64,000 nt of DNA, from assembly GCA_947457255.1 (NCBI GenBank), contig CANGUZ010000001.1, positions 62,001-126,000 of the forward strand, read 5' to 3'. Within the stretch, counting starts at the first letter, position 1. Each line of letters begins with the position of its first letter. The DNA comes from Flavobacteriaceae bacterium (GTDB taxonomy: Bacteria > Bacteroidota > Bacteroidia > Flavobacteriales > Flavobacteriaceae). This document shows positions 18,228-27,181 of the stretch, piece by piece. A program made the translations under genes and the position numbers. The notes beneath the pieces were generated by a model. The model searched no databases, was not told the DNA's origin, and saw nothing but the letters and a program-made list of their open reading frames with translations.

Positions 18228-18387
18228 CCAATAAAAATAATAGCATAGTGAAGTAATCCCTCACGCAAGCGCAATAAATTCTATATATTAGTTTTTTGAT
18301 TACAAAGGCAAATTATTTTATCATTTAACGGTTGATAAACTAAATTCTAAAATCACTAAAACAAAATGAAAACCTATTAAATAAACT

Positions 18388-18660
18388 TTAATAATGACCA
18401 ATAGCCGAAATTATTAAAACGGTTACCGTATTATTATCAACTTTGTATATTAACCGATGTTCTAGATTTATTCTTCTTGACCAATAACCTGATAATTCAT
18501 ACTTTAATTCTTCAGGTTTGCCTTCGCCTTCAAACGGGGTTTCAGACAATTCAATAAGCATTATTTTTATTTTTTTTATAATTGCTTTATTGCCTGACTT
18601 AAAATGTTTCTGAATATGGGATTTTGCTAACTTCTCTATTTCGACATTATACTTCCCCAT
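18388..18660 (-). CDS. Txe/YoeB-type mRNA interferase toxin
   Basis: RelE-superfamily toxin of 90 residues matching YoeB/Txe: LSETPFEGEGKPEELKY, SGYWSRRINLEHRLIYKV and the terminal GHY. Residues corresponding to the YoeB catalytic set are visible as Glu50/51, Arg69, His89 and Tyr90. YoeB cuts mRNA in the ribosomal A site. The gene overlaps the 3' end of the upstream antitoxin by 25 bases. Length and intact catalytic residues suggest an active toxin. Confidence 0.93.
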   Translation of the reverse strand: MGKYNVEIEKLAKSHIQKHFKSGNKAIIKKIKIMLIELSETPFEGEGKPEELKYELSGYWSRRINLEHRLIYKVDNNTVTVLIISAIGHY

Positions 18661-18884
18661 ATATCATTTGGATCTATTTTTGTATAATTGGCTCTTTTTT
18701 CCGCTCTTTTTATTTTCTCCACAAATTTAGGATCATATGGGCTTTTCTCTTCTGTTGAAGCAATATTATTTTTCAATCCATCTTCAGAAATGGTAACACC
18801 TTTACTTGATACAGAAAGTATTTTTGCAAGTTCTAAAACTATTTTCCCTGCTTTAGTACGCTCATTTATAGTTATAGTAGTCAT
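18636..18884 (-). CDS. Antitoxin of the YoeB-type pair
   Basis: Antitoxin of 82 residues. The N-terminal part (TITINERTKAGKIVLELA, then SSKGVTI) fits a small DNA-binding/dimerisation domain. The charged C-terminal tail (KIKRAEKRANYTKIDPNDIW) is of the kind that wraps the toxin. It precedes and overlaps the toxin gene by 25 bases, the usual antitoxin-first order. Such antitoxins also repress their own promoter, which is expected but not visible here. Confidence 0.85.
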   Translation of the reverse strand: MTTITINERTKAGKIVLELAKILSVSSKGVTISEDGLKNNIASTEEKSPYDPKFVEKIKRAEKRANYTKIDPNDIWGSIMSK

Positions 18885-18901
18885 AATAATGAATTTGAAT
18901 A

Positions 18902-18909
18902 CAAATGTA
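18902..18909 (-). promoter_or_regulatory. -7 box of the YoeB-type toxin-antitoxin operon
   Basis: CAAATGTA on the plus strand reads TACATTTG on the minus strand, a perfect TAnnTTTG, 17 bases before the antitoxin ATG. No convincing -33 element was found. Confidence 0.55.
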
Positions 18910-18969
18910 CAAAAATCATGCTATATATTGATAATTTGGATAATTTTCTCGAAATTCCTGCTTAACAAA

Positions 18970-19542
18970 TCACTCCTTCAATTCCAAAGGGGTGTTCTCA
19001 ATTTGCAATTGTCCAGAAGTCAATAAATGAGTACTATCAAACGGATGCTTTAGAGAAGCTTGTTGTCTTAAAAAGGCCATTTTAATAGCTGCAATGGCTG
19101 CCTCAGTGCCTTTGTTTCCGTGAGCTCCTCCGCTCCTATCTATAGATTGTTGTTCAGAATTATCGGTGAGCAAGCAAAAAATTACGGCAACATCTGATAA
19201 AACATTCAAATCTTTGATGCCCTGAGTAACACCTTCACAAACAAATTCAAAATGTTGCGTTTCCCCTTTTATAACACAGCCAATGGTGATAACCACATCA
19301 GGCTTTTGGGTTTCAATCATTTTCTTGGCACCATAAATTAATTCGAAACTTCCGGGTACATTCCAACGAATAATGTTTTTATGTAAAGCCCCACAGTCTG
19401 TCAATGCTTCTATTGCGCCTTTGTACAAACCTTCGGTGATGTGATCGTTCCACTCTGAAACAACAATCCCAAACCGAAAATCTTTCGCGTTTGGGATTGT
19501 ATCTTTATTGTAATTCGATAAATTTTTATTAGCAGTAGCCAT
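18970..19542 (-). CDS. ribH: 6,7-dimethyl-8-ribityllumazine synthase
   Basis: Riboflavin-pathway enzyme that condenses 5-amino-6-ribitylaminouracil with 3,4-dihydroxy-2-butanone 4-phosphate. Seen: FGIVVSEWN, VPGSFELIYGAK, GCVIKGETQHFEFV with the catalytic His97, and GGAHGNKGTEAA. At 190 residues it is longer than the usual 155-165. The extra length is an N-terminal leader of about 20 residues and a C-terminal tail of about 25 after the AA-IKMAFL helix. It is cytosolic and forms icosahedral or pentameric assemblies in the family. The upstream TPR gene on the same strand is separated by a palindrome-bearing gap. Confidence 0.96.
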   Translation of the reverse strand: MATANKNLSNYNKDTIPNAKDFRFGIVVSEWNDHITEGLYKGAIEALTDCGALHKNIIRWNVPGSFELIYGAKKMIETQKPDVVITIGCVIKGETQHFEFVCEGVTQGIKDLNVLSDVAVIFCLLTDNSEQQSIDRSGGAHGNKGTEAAIAAIKMAFLRQQASLKHPFDSTHLLTSGQLQIENTPLELKE

Positions 19543-19550
19543 TGTGTTTT

Positions 19551-19629
19551 TAGATTTAAGAATTTAGATTTAGGATATAAATCCACAAATCAAAGGTATG
19601 AAATTCTAAATTCAGAAATCAGAAATCTA
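19551..19629. repeat. AT-rich nested inverted repeat upstream of ribH
   Basis: Outer arms TAGATTT (19551-19557) and AAATCTA (19623-19629); inner arms GAATTTAG (19560-19567) and CTAAATTC (19606-19613). It lies between the TPR gene and ribH and could act as an attenuating hairpin or a weak terminator for the TPR transcript. No T-tract follows, so the role is open. Confidence 0.5.
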
Positions 19630-19637
19630 AACTATTT

Positions 19638-20420
19638 TTACTGCGCTAATCCTATCAAAGCATCTACATTTGAAGCTTCAGGAGTACTTTCGTATTTTTC
19701 TTTAATTTCAGTAAAATATTTCAAAGCATCGGCTTTATTGCCTAGAGCCAAACTAGTTTGACCTGCTTTTAATAAATAACGTGGAGTTGTGAAATCGTTT
19801 GGATTCATTTCAGAAGCTTTTATATATTGCTCTAAAGCTTCCTTTTGTTGCTTTTTTTGCGAATAAGCATCACCAATAGCTCCAACAGCCAAAACGCTTA
19901 AAATAGCATCATCTGATTTGAATTTTCCTAATGAAGTAATAGCATCATCATATTTTCCTGTGTTTAGATAGGCTATTCCAGCATAGTAATTGGCTAGATT
20001 TCCTGCATCAGTACCTGAATATTTTTCAGCAATATCTTTAAATCCAAATTTTCCTTCAGCACCTTTTAAAGAAAGATTAAATAAGGAATCACTTTTAGTT
20101 CCATCTACTGCTTTTTGAAAATTTTGTTGTGCTTCAAACATTTCATTCGCTGCAGTTTCTTCGTTAGGTTGAGCAACAAATTTTTGGTACAACAAATAAC
20201 TTACCGTTACTAAAGCTATCACTGCAACTATTCCGAATATGTATTTTTGATTTTTGGCAACAAATTCTTCTGTTTTAGAAGCAGTTTGATCTAGAGAATT
20301 AAAAACACCAGCGGTTGTACTGTCTTTTTCATCAACATTTACATCTTCAATAACATTAGTATCTAATTTTTCTTCTTTTTCTTTTGGAGTTTTATAACCT
20401 CTTTTATTATACGTTGCCAT
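19638..20420 (-). CDS. Membrane-anchored tetratricopeptide repeat protein
   Basis: Protein of 260 residues. A charged cytosolic N-terminus of about 58 residues is followed by a single TM (IFGIVAVIALVTVSYLLY) and a periplasmic TPR domain. TPR-like units include GNLANYYAGIAYLNTGKYDDA and AVGAIGDAYSQKKQQKEALEQY, with the terminal SNVDALIGLAQ. It resembles YfgM-like ancillary SecYEG/chaperone-network proteins in layout, but that comparison is only architectural. The gene lies upstream of ribH and divergent from recF. Confidence 0.88.
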   Translation of the reverse strand: MATYNKRGYKTPKEKEEKLDTNVIEDVNVDEKDSTTAGVFNSLDQTASKTEEFVAKNQKYIFGIVAVIALVTVSYLLYQKFVAQPNEETAANEMFEAQQNFQKAVDGTKSDSLFNLSLKGAEGKFGFKDIAEKYSGTDAGNLANYYAGIAYLNTGKYDDAITSLGKFKSDDAILSVLAVGAIGDAYSQKKQQKEALEQYIKASEMNPNDFTTPRYLLKAGQTSLALGNKADALKYFTEIKEKYESTPEASNVDALIGLAQ

Positions 20421-20441
20421 TTATTTTAAATTAGTGAGTGG

Positions 20442-20449
20442 CAAAAATA
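20442..20449 (-). promoter_or_regulatory. Candidate -7 box of the TPR gene
   Basis: CAAAAATA on the plus strand reads TATTTTTG on the minus strand, a perfect TAnnTTTG, 21 bases before the ATG at 20420. No clear -33 element is seen. Confidence 0.45.
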
Positions 20450-20563
20450 AAATTTTTATTCATATTTAAAAGCCATTTTAATCGATATTTTTCAATAATT
20501 TGCACTCGCTTAAAAAAAAAGGTTTAAATTTTTTAAAGTTCTCACTACCAGCAAGCATTGTCG

Positions 20564-21643
20564 ATGTATTTAAAAGCTATTTCCTTATATAATTATAAAA
20601 GTTTTTCTGAAGCTAATTTCGATTTTGACACAAAAATTAATTGTTTTGTGGGCAAAAATGGCATTGGAAAAACGAATATTCTTGATGCAATCTATCATTT
20701 ATCGTACGGAAAAAGTTATTTTAATCCGTTAGCGGTTCAAAACATTAAACATGGAGAAGAGTTTTTTGTCATAGATGGTACATTCGAAAAAAACGAAAGG
20801 ACGGAGCAAATTATTTGCAGTTTAAAGAAAAATCATAAAAAAATCCTGAAACGAAACGGCAAACAATATGAAAAATTCTCCGATCATATTGGGTTTATTC
20901 CATTAGTAATTATTTCGCCCGCCGATAGCGATTTGATTGTAGAAGGAAGCGATACGAGGCGTAAATTTATTGACAGTGTCATTTCACAATTAGACGCTAC
21001 TTATTTACAAGAACTTATTCAGTACCAAAAAATAATTATTCAGCGCAATGCATTGTTGAAGTATTTTGCTTTGAATCACGTTTTTGAAAATAATACCCTT
21101 TCTATATATAATGAGCAACTGAATAGTTTAGGGCAACGTATTTTTGAAAAAAGAAAACAATTTCTAGACGATTTTATTCCAATTTTCAATAAACATCATC
21201 AAGCAATAACGGGTTCAGCAGAGTCGGTACAATTGGTTTATGAAAGTCAGTTATTCGATAATAATTTGTTGACGCTTTTACAGGAAAACATCAATAAAGA
21301 TAGAGCCTTGCATTACACATCCGTTGGTGTTCACAAAGACGATTTGTCTTTTGAAATTGATCATTATCCAATTAAGAAATTTGGTTCGCAGGGGCAACAA
21401 AAATCGTTTTTAATTGCGTTGAAATTAGCACAATTCGAATTTGTAAAAAAACAATCTGGTGTAAAACCTATCCTTTTATTTGATGATATTTTTGACAAAC
21501 TAGATGAAACAAGAGTAGAGAAAATTATAGAAATGGTAAATGATGATGTTTTTGGGCAATTATTTATTTCTGATACCCATCCTGAACGAACTGAAAATAT
21601 TGTAAAATCGACACATCAGAGTTATAAAATATTTAACTTATAA
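20564..21643 (+). CDS. recF: DNA replication and repair protein RecF
   Basis: SMC-like ATPase of 359 residues that helps load RecA at gaps. Seen: the N-terminal beta strand [13 protein letters not shown], Walker A GKNGIGKT (residues 30-37), the ABC signature region [18 protein letters not shown] and Walker [13 protein letters not shown]. The ATG at 20564 gives the normal RecF N-terminus; a TTG six bases upstream is in frame but less likely. It heads a + strand series with a rhodanese-thioredoxin gene 43 bases downstream. It is not next to dnaA/dnaN here. Confidence 0.96.
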   Translation: MYLKAISLYNYKSFSEANFDFDTKINCFVGKNGIGKTNILDAIYHLSYGKSYFNPLAVQNIKHGEEFFVIDGTFEKNERTEQIICSLKKNHKKILKRNGKQYEKFSDHIGFIPLVIISPADSDLIVEGSDTRRKFIDSVISQLDATYLQELIQYQKIIIQRNALLKYFALNHVFENNTLSIYNEQLNSLGQRIFEKRKQFLDDFIPIFNKHHQAITGSAESVQLVYESQLFDNNLLTLLQENINKDRALHYTSVGVHKDDLSFEIDHYPIKKFGSQGQQKSFLIALKLAQFEFVKKQSGVKPILLFDDIFDKLDETRVEKIIEMVNDDVFGQLFISDTHPERTENIVKSTHQSYKIFNL

Positions 21644-21686
21644 TATCATTTGAATTCGTAATTTAGCTCTTCATTAAATTCCACAA

Positions 21687-22385
21687 ATGAAATTAAACTT
21701 CTCATCCTTACTATTGATTATTTTACTAACTGTAAACTGTAAAGGACAAGTTTCTAGTATTACAGAAACTTTACCAGCAACTACTTTTGCAGAAAAGATA
21801 AAAACCACTCCAAATACTCCCATTATTGATGTTAGAACTCCTGAAGAATATTTAAGTCAACATATCGAAAATGCAGAAAATATAAATTGGAACAGCGATA
21901 ATTTTAATATTCAAATTCAAAAATTAGACAAAACCAAACCTGTTTTTGTATACTGCATGAGCGGCGGAAGAAGTAAAAAAGCAGCGGCAAAACTTGAAGA
22001 GTTAGGTTTCTCTAAAATTTATGATTTAGAAGGAGGAATTTTAAAATGGAATTCAGCAGGAATGAATACTCCTAGCGACAAAACCATTGGTGTTAGTTCA
22101 AAAGAATACGAAGAGTTATTACTCTCTGATAAGAAAGTATTGGTTAATTTTTATGCAGAATGGTGTGCGCCATGCAAAAAAATGGCGCCTTATATCAAAA
22201 AAATGCAAAGTGAAATAGTTGATAATGTAGTAATTATTAGACTAAATGCCGACAAAAATAAAACTATTATTAAAGAACTAAAAATTGACGAACTTCCTAC
22301 TTTAATACTTTATGAAAATAAGGAAATAAAATGGAAACATTCAGGATTTATTAGTGAAGAAGATTTGAAAAAACAATTACAATAA
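21687..22385 (+). CDS. Exported rhodanese-thioredoxin fusion protein
   Basis: Two-domain protein of 232 residues. A hydrophobic N-terminus ends in VNCKGQ (possible lipobox Cys18; the Asn before it is atypical). A rhodanese domain (IIDVRTPEEY) carries the active-site Cys90 in CMSGGRS. The thioredoxin domain carries WCAPC with Cys160 and Cys163. Rhodanese domains carry persulfide sulfur and thioredoxin reduces disulfides, so the fusion may handle persulfides or disulfides in the periplasm. That combined role is inferred. The DUF2461 gene follows after five bases. Confidence 0.9.
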   Translation: MKLNFSSLLLIILLTVNCKGQVSSITETLPATTFAEKIKTTPNTPIIDVRTPEEYLSQHIENAENINWNSDNFNIQIQKLDKTKPVFVYCMSGGRSKKAAAKLEELGFSKIYDLEGGILKWNSAGMNTPSDKTIGVSSKEYEELLLSDKKVLVNFYAEWCAPCKKMAPYIKKMQSEIVDNVVIIRLNADKNKTIIKELKIDELPTLILYENKEIKWKHSGFISEEDLKKQLQ

Positions 22386-22390
22386 TTGCT

Positions 22391-23062
22391 ATGCTTTCAA
22401 TAAAATCCATTCAATTTCTTAACGATTTAAAGGCAAATAACAACCGAGAATGGTTTTTAGCCAATAAAAAACGTTATGAAGAATACAAACAGGATTACCA
22501 CCAATTAATAGGTGCTTTTCTTGAAGTAATGAAACCAAAAGAGGCTTCTTTAGAACTGTTGGAAATCAAGAATTGTACTTTTCGCATCAATCGTGACATT
22601 CGTTTTTCTAAAGATAAATCACCTTATAAAAGTCACATGGGAATTTGGATGAATACCAATTCTAGCGGTATAAATGCTCCGGGGTATTATATTCATATAG
22701 AAACTGGAAAAAGTTTTGTAGCTGGCGGATTCTACTCACCAGAAGCTCCTGAATTAAAAAAAATACGCAAAGAAATTGCTTTCTTTTATGATGATTTAGA
22801 AGAAATTATAAATAATCCCGCTTTTAAAAAACACTATAACGGCTTTGATCGAAATGAAACTAATTCACTAAAAAATGCACCAAAAGATTTTGAAAAAGAT
22901 CATCCTGCTATTGAGTTTTTAAAATTAAAAAGTTTTACCGTTACCAGTAAAATTGATGATTCGGAATTAATTGACAAAAATTTTGTTTCCTCAACTTCAA
23001 AAAAACTCATTGCATTAAAACCTTTGATTGATTTTTTAAATCGCGGATTAGCATCGGAGTAA
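22391..23062 (+). CDS. DUF2461 domain protein
   Basis: Protein of 223 residues with the DUF2461 signature: FLNDLKANNNREWFLANKKRY, then FRINRDIRFSKDKSPYKSHMG, and GGFYSPEAPELKKIR. The biochemical function of the family is not known; it is cytosolic with no signal peptide. It sits five bases behind the rhodanese-thioredoxin gene and 15 bases before a glycosyltransferase, so probably the same transcript. Confidence 0.92.
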   Translation: MLSIKSIQFLNDLKANNNREWFLANKKRYEEYKQDYHQLIGAFLEVMKPKEASLELLEIKNCTFRINRDIRFSKDKSPYKSHMGIWMNTNSSGINAPGYYIHIETGKSFVAGGFYSPEAPELKKIRKEIAFFYDDLEEIINNPAFKKHYNGFDRNETNSLKNAPKDFEKDHPAIEFLKLKSFTVTSKIDDSELIDKNFVSSTSKKLIALKPLIDFLNRGLASE

Positions 23063-23077
23063 ATATCATCAAAGGAT

Positions 23078-24145
23078 ATGAAAAAAAAGAAAATACTTTT
23101 TCTTGGAGAAACCTACAGGCAAGACGCAATCATTTGGATAAAAGGATTAAAGGAATTTGGGCATTTTGAAATTATAACATGGGAATTGAAAAGTCCGAGC
23201 TATGGAATACTCAATAGAATCAAAAGAATAATTGAATATACTATTGCTTTATCCAAAATAAAATCATTTATAAAAACACAAAAACCTGACATGGTTATCG
23301 CTGAAAGAACAACCAGTTACGGATTTCTAGCAGCTTTATCTGGAGTACAACCTATTGTTATTGCACAACAAGGTATTTCCGATTTATGGCCTGAAACTTC
23401 TATTTTATTACCCATAAAAAAACAAATTCAAAATTATGCATTCAAAAAAGCACATTTAATCCATGCTTGGGGGCCTGTAATGACTGATGCAATGAAAAAA
23501 GCAAATGTTGATATGCATAAAGTTTTAATTTTACCTAAGGGAATTGATTTAGATGTATTTAAAAATAAAAAAAAAGAGAATCTGAATACAATTAATGCAA
23601 TTGTAACCCGATCATTATCGGCTGAATATAGACATAACATTGCATTAAAAGCATTTGCAATCCTTAATGAAAAAGGAATAGATTTTCAACTTACAATTGT
23701 TGGAGACGGACCAAAGTTATCCTCTTTGAAAGAATTAGCCAAAAAACTAAAGATTGAAACTAAAATTATTTTTACGGGAAGAATACCAAATATACTATTA
23801 CCTGAATTATTACAAAAAGCTAATTTTTATATCAGTATGCCTATAACCGAAGGAGTTTCCACTTCACTTTTTGAAGCAATGGCAACTAATTGTTACCCTA
23901 TAGTTACTGACATTACTGGAAATCAAAGTTGGATAAAGCATCGAGAAAACGGACAATTAGTTGCTGTTGATAATTACCAAATGTTAGCCTCAGAACTTAT
24001 TTGGGCAAATGAAAATCCAACTTACAGAGAGCAAGCTATCCAAAAAAACAGAACATTTGTTGAACAAAATGCCAATTATAATGTGAATATGAAGAGAATT
24101 GCAGATCGATACCACGAATTAATTAATGCTACTAAAAGTAACTAA
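23078..24145 (+). CDS. Glycosyltransferase family 4 protein
   Basis: GT-B glycosyltransferase of 355 residues. The N-terminal half contains ILFLGETYRQDAI. The C-terminal GT4 half shows TIVGDGPKLSSL and the EX7E-like nucleotide-sugar site TEGVSTSLFEAMA, followed by YPIVTDI. It transfers a sugar from an activated donor in surface polysaccharide or glycan synthesis; donor and acceptor are unknown. It is two bases upstream of an asnB-type gene, a pairing common in exopolysaccharide clusters. Confidence 0.92.
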   Translation: MKKKKILFLGETYRQDAIIWIKGLKEFGHFEIITWELKSPSYGILNRIKRIIEYTIALSKIKSFIKTQKPDMVIAERTTSYGFLAALSGVQPIVIAQQGISDLWPETSILLPIKKQIQNYAFKKAHLIHAWGPVMTDAMKKANVDMHKVLILPKGIDLDVFKNKKKENLNTINAIVTRSLSAEYRHNIALKAFAILNEKGIDFQLTIVGDGPKLSSLKELAKKLKIETKIIFTGRIPNILLPELLQKANFYISMPITEGVSTSLFEAMATNCYPIVTDITGNQSWIKHRENGQLVAVDNYQMLASELIWANENPTYREQAIQKNRTFVEQNANYNVNMKRIADRYHELINATKSN

Positions 24146-24147
24146 AT

Positions 24148-26019
24148 ATGTGCGGAATTAATGGCATTTTACATTTACAATCCCAAAAAAAAGTAGACGA
24201 AAGAGTACTTACAAAAATGCGTGATGCGTTAGAACATCGAGGTCCTGATGACAAAGGTATTTTTATTGATAATAATTTAGGTCTAGGCCATAGAAGACTT
24301 TCTATTTTGGATGTTTCATATAGCGGACACCAACCATTTCTGTCAGAAGACGGCCGATATAGTATGATATACAATGGTGAAATATACAATTTTAAAGATT
24401 TTTACTCTGAATTAAAAAGCAATGGATTTGATATAAAAACTTGTTCTGATACTGAGGTATTGATGAAGCTATTTCAATTATACGGGCTTAAAATGCTGAA
24501 GCGATTAAACGGTATGTTTGCATTTGCTATCTGGGATAAAAAAGAAAAAAAACTGACATTAGTTCGTGACCGAATGGGTGTAAAACCTTTGTATTACTCT
24601 TTTTATAATGAAACATTGTATTTTGCATCCGAACAAAAAGCCCTATTTACAGCAGGTGTTCCTCTAAAAATAGCTCAAGAAGGTTTAGGCGAATATGTAT
24701 TTAATCGATTTGTAGCTGGAGAAAACACTTTGTATGAAAATGTAAAGAAAGTATTGCCAGGAGAAAGTATTTCCATTCATGAAAACGGAAAAATTAGTAC
24801 CTTAAAATGGTGGGATTTGCAAATTGAAATCAATAATCATGACACTATTAAAAATCCTTTAGAATGGTTCTCCTCAACTTTCGATGATTCTGTGCGATTA
24901 CGAATGGTAAGCGATGTACCTGTTGGAGTTTTATTAAGCGGAGGTTTAGATTCTTCCTCGATTCTTGCTTCTTTGTATCAACAAAAATTTAAAGGCTTAC
25001 AAACTTTTAATATTGGTTTTAAAGAGGCAGAGCATGACGAATCGCATTTGGCAAAAATGCTGTCTGAAAAATTTGATTACGGTTTTCACACCATGCAATT
25101 AGAGAACAACTTGCTTTATGAGAAGTTAATTACTTCTACTTATTATCAAGATGAGCCTATTATGCATTTAAGTGAACCTCATCTTTTGGCTCTCTCGCAA
25201 ATGGCAAAGCCAGCTGTAAAAGTATTACTTTCGGGCGAAGGAGCTGATGAAATGATGGGAGGTTATGTTCGATACAAAGCATTAAAATATCCCTCGCTTT
25301 TAAATTCGATTGCTGCAATTGGAAATTTTGACCTTTTAGCTAAAAAACCAAGATTTGAAAAATTAATTCGGTATTCCAAAATTAAAACTAATGAAAACTT
25401 AGTTATTTTTAATAGCTCTAATATTTATAAGGACGATATTGTAAAAACCTTTGGCATTAATAATGTTCCTAAGAATAAATATCGAAAAGAAATTTATGAA
25501 GATGCAAAAATATTATATCCTAACAATTTAAAAAGACAAGCACTCTATTTTGACCAACACACCTATTTGTGTTCCCTTTTAGATAGGAATGATCGATGTA
25601 CAATGGGAGCTTCTATTGAGTGTAGAGAGCCGTTTTTAGACCCGCGATTATTAGCTGGATTAGGTTCATTAAATGACGATTGGTTATTTACGGGTAAAAA
25701 AGGTAAGTATATATTAAAAACAGCAATGAAAGAAAAATTACCCTCCGAAATTTTAAATTTTAGAAAGGTTGGACTTAGTGTGCCATGGGGCGATTATATT
25801 ATTAAAAGTCCCGCTTTTAAAGACGAATTAGAGAATTTCTCAAGAAGTGAAATGTTTCAAATGCCGTATTTTGAAAATATCAATGCTAAAAAGTTAATTC
25901 AAAATTTACAAAAAGGCGATTTAAAAATGACCCCCTACATCATGCCTTTATTTATGATGCACATTTGGATTAAGAATTATGTAGAGAAATTTTCTACAGT
26001 TTCAGCTATTATTAAATAA
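24148..26019 (+). CDS. asnB: Asparagine synthase (glutamine-hydrolysing)
   Basis: Class B asparagine synthetase of 623 residues. The N-terminal Ntn glutaminase domain begins MCGINGILH, with Cys2 the nucleophile, and shows ALEHRGPDD and MIYNGEIYN. The synthetase domain carries the PP-loop LLSGGLDSSSI. It amidates aspartate, or in polysaccharide clusters an acidic sugar or peptide, using glutamine and ATP. Adjacency to a glycosyltransferase leaves open a cell-surface amidation role. The length is above the E. coli AsnB length of 554. Confidence 0.9.
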   Translation: MCGINGILHLQSQKKVDERVLTKMRDALEHRGPDDKGIFIDNNLGLGHRRLSILDVSYSGHQPFLSEDGRYSMIYNGEIYNFKDFYSELKSNGFDIKTCSDTEVLMKLFQLYGLKMLKRLNGMFAFAIWDKKEKKLTLVRDRMGVKPLYYSFYNETLYFASEQKALFTAGVPLKIAQEGLGEYVFNRFVAGENTLYENVKKVLPGESISIHENGKISTLKWWDLQIEINNHDTIKNPLEWFSSTFDDSVRLRMVSDVPVGVLLSGGLDSSSILASLYQQKFKGLQTFNIGFKEAEHDESHLAKMLSEKFDYGFHTMQLENNLLYEKLITSTYYQDEPIMHLSEPHLLALSQMAKPAVKVLLSGEGADEMMGGYVRYKALKYPSLLNSIAAIGNFDLLAKKPRFEKLIRYSKIKTNENLVIFNSSNIYKDDIVKTFGINNVPKNKYRKEIYEDAKILYPNNLKRQALYFDQHTYLCSLLDRNDRCTMGASIECREPFLDPRLLAGLGSLNDDWLFTGKKGKYILKTAMKEKLPSEILNFRKVGLSVPWGDYIIKSPAFKDELENFSRSEMFQMPYFENINAKKLIQNLQKGDLKMTPYIMPLFMMHIWIKNYVEKFSTVSAIIK

Positions 26020-26039
26020 TAGATTCAAAATTATTGCTG

Positions 26040-26047
26040 TAAATTTG
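26040..26047 (+). promoter_or_regulatory. Candidate -7 box of murB
   Basis: TAAATTTG fits TAnnTTTG and lies 23 bases before the murB ATG. No clear -33 TTG at normal spacing. Confidence 0.45.
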
Positions 26048-26070
26048 AAATTTAAATTTCAGAACAATCT

Positions 26071-27084
26071 ATGGAAATCAAAAATAATTTTTCTCTAAAA
26101 AACTACAATACTTTTGGCATTGAAGCTAAAGCAAAGCTATTCGTAGCGGTTCATTCTGTTTCAGATTTAAAAAGTATTTTTGAACAACATGCTAACGACA
26201 AAAAATTTATTTTAGGCGGAGGAAGCAACATGCTTTTAACAAAAGATATTGATGCATTGGTGATTCACATCGATTTAAAAGGAAAAAAAATCATTAAAGA
26301 AGATGACGATTTTGTTTGGGTAGAGAGTCAAGCAGGAGAAAACTGGCACGAATTTGTACTTTGGACCATAGACAATAATTTTGGAGGATTAGAGAACATG
26401 TCGCTCATACCTGGCAATGTGGGCACAACGCCAGTACAAAACATAGGTGCATATGGAACAGAAATTAAAGATACTTTTGTTTCTTGTGAAGCTTTAAAAA
26501 TTTCAAATCAGGAACTAATTACTTTTCATTTACAAGATTGTCATTTTGGCTATCGGGAAAGCATTTTTAAAAACGAAGCCAAAGATCAATATATAATTAC
26601 CTCGGTAGTTTTTAAACTCACTAAACGCAATCACAAAATTAATATTTCCTATGGAGATATTGCGAGCGAATTAGCAAAAATCCATATCGTAACGCCAACT
26701 CTAAAAGAGGTAAGTAATGCCGTCATTGCTATTCGAAAAAGCAAATTACCAGACCCTAAAGAACTAGGAAATAGTGGTAGTTTCTTTAAAAATCCAATTC
26801 TCTTAAAAACAGATTTTGATAAAATTCATCAGCAATTTCCAGAAATGAAATTCTATGAAGTTTCTGAAACTGAAGTCAAGGTTCCTGCAGGATGGCTTAT
26901 TGAACAAGCCGGCTTTAAAGGAAAACGTTTTGGCGACGCAGGCATTCATAAAAATCAAGCATTAGTTTTGGTGAATTATGGAAATGCTACTGGACAGGAA
27001 ATACTAAATGTTTCAAAGAATATTCAAGAAACAATTTTTCAAATATTTGGCATTCATATAGAAGCAGAAGTAAATATAATTTAG
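26071..27084 (+). CDS. murB: UDP-N-acetylenolpyruvoylglucosamine reductase
   Basis: FAD-dependent MurB of 337 residues, which reduces enolpyruvyl-UDP-GlcNAc to UDP-MurNAc in peptidoglycan synthesis. Seen: NTFGIEAKA, the FAD-binding LGGGSNMLLT, GLENMSLIPGNVGTTPVQNIGAYG, YRESIFK, the GNSGSFFKNP segment with the catalytic serine, and a C-terminal AGWLIEQAGFKG. The length matches the E. coli-type (type I) enzyme with its Tyr-loop. It stands between asnB and a GT2 gene. Confidence 0.97.
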   Translation: MEIKNNFSLKNYNTFGIEAKAKLFVAVHSVSDLKSIFEQHANDKKFILGGGSNMLLTKDIDALVIHIDLKGKKIIKEDDDFVWVESQAGENWHEFVLWTIDNNFGGLENMSLIPGNVGTTPVQNIGAYGTEIKDTFVSCEALKISNQELITFHLQDCHFGYRESIFKNEAKDQYIITSVVFKLTKRNHKINISYGDIASELAKIHIVTPTLKEVSNAVIAIRKSKLPDPKELGNSGSFFKNPILLKTDFDKIHQQFPEMKFYEVSETEVKVPAGWLIEQAGFKGKRFGDAGIHKNQALVLVNYGNATGQEILNVSKNIQETIFQIFGIHIEAEVNII

Positions 27085-27143
27085 AAACTATATTCGTTTC
27101 AAATAAATACTAATTTGTAGTTAATAATTAGCGATTGAATTTG

Positions 27144-27151
27144 TACCTTTG
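27144..27151 (+). promoter_or_regulatory. -7 box upstream of the GT2 gene
   Basis: TACCTTTG is a perfect TAnnTTTG, 30 bases before the ATG at 27182. It probably drives the glycosyltransferase-sigma factor pair. Confidence 0.55.
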
Positions 27152-27181
27152 CACTCGATTTAAAAAAGACAATTCGCTTCT

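Larger units (their letters stand above)
17982..18387. other. Repeat-rich region between mutL and the YoeB toxin gene
   Basis: About 400 bp with no credible ORF. It holds two different palindromic repeat elements in a row (18058-18109 and 18121-18227), then a short AT-rich stretch downstream of the toxin gene. Confidence 0.6.

Noticed and set aside
18970-19650. FMN riboswitch upstream of ribH
   Set aside because: The gap contains only an AT-rich palindrome; the conserved RFN GC-rich helices are missing.
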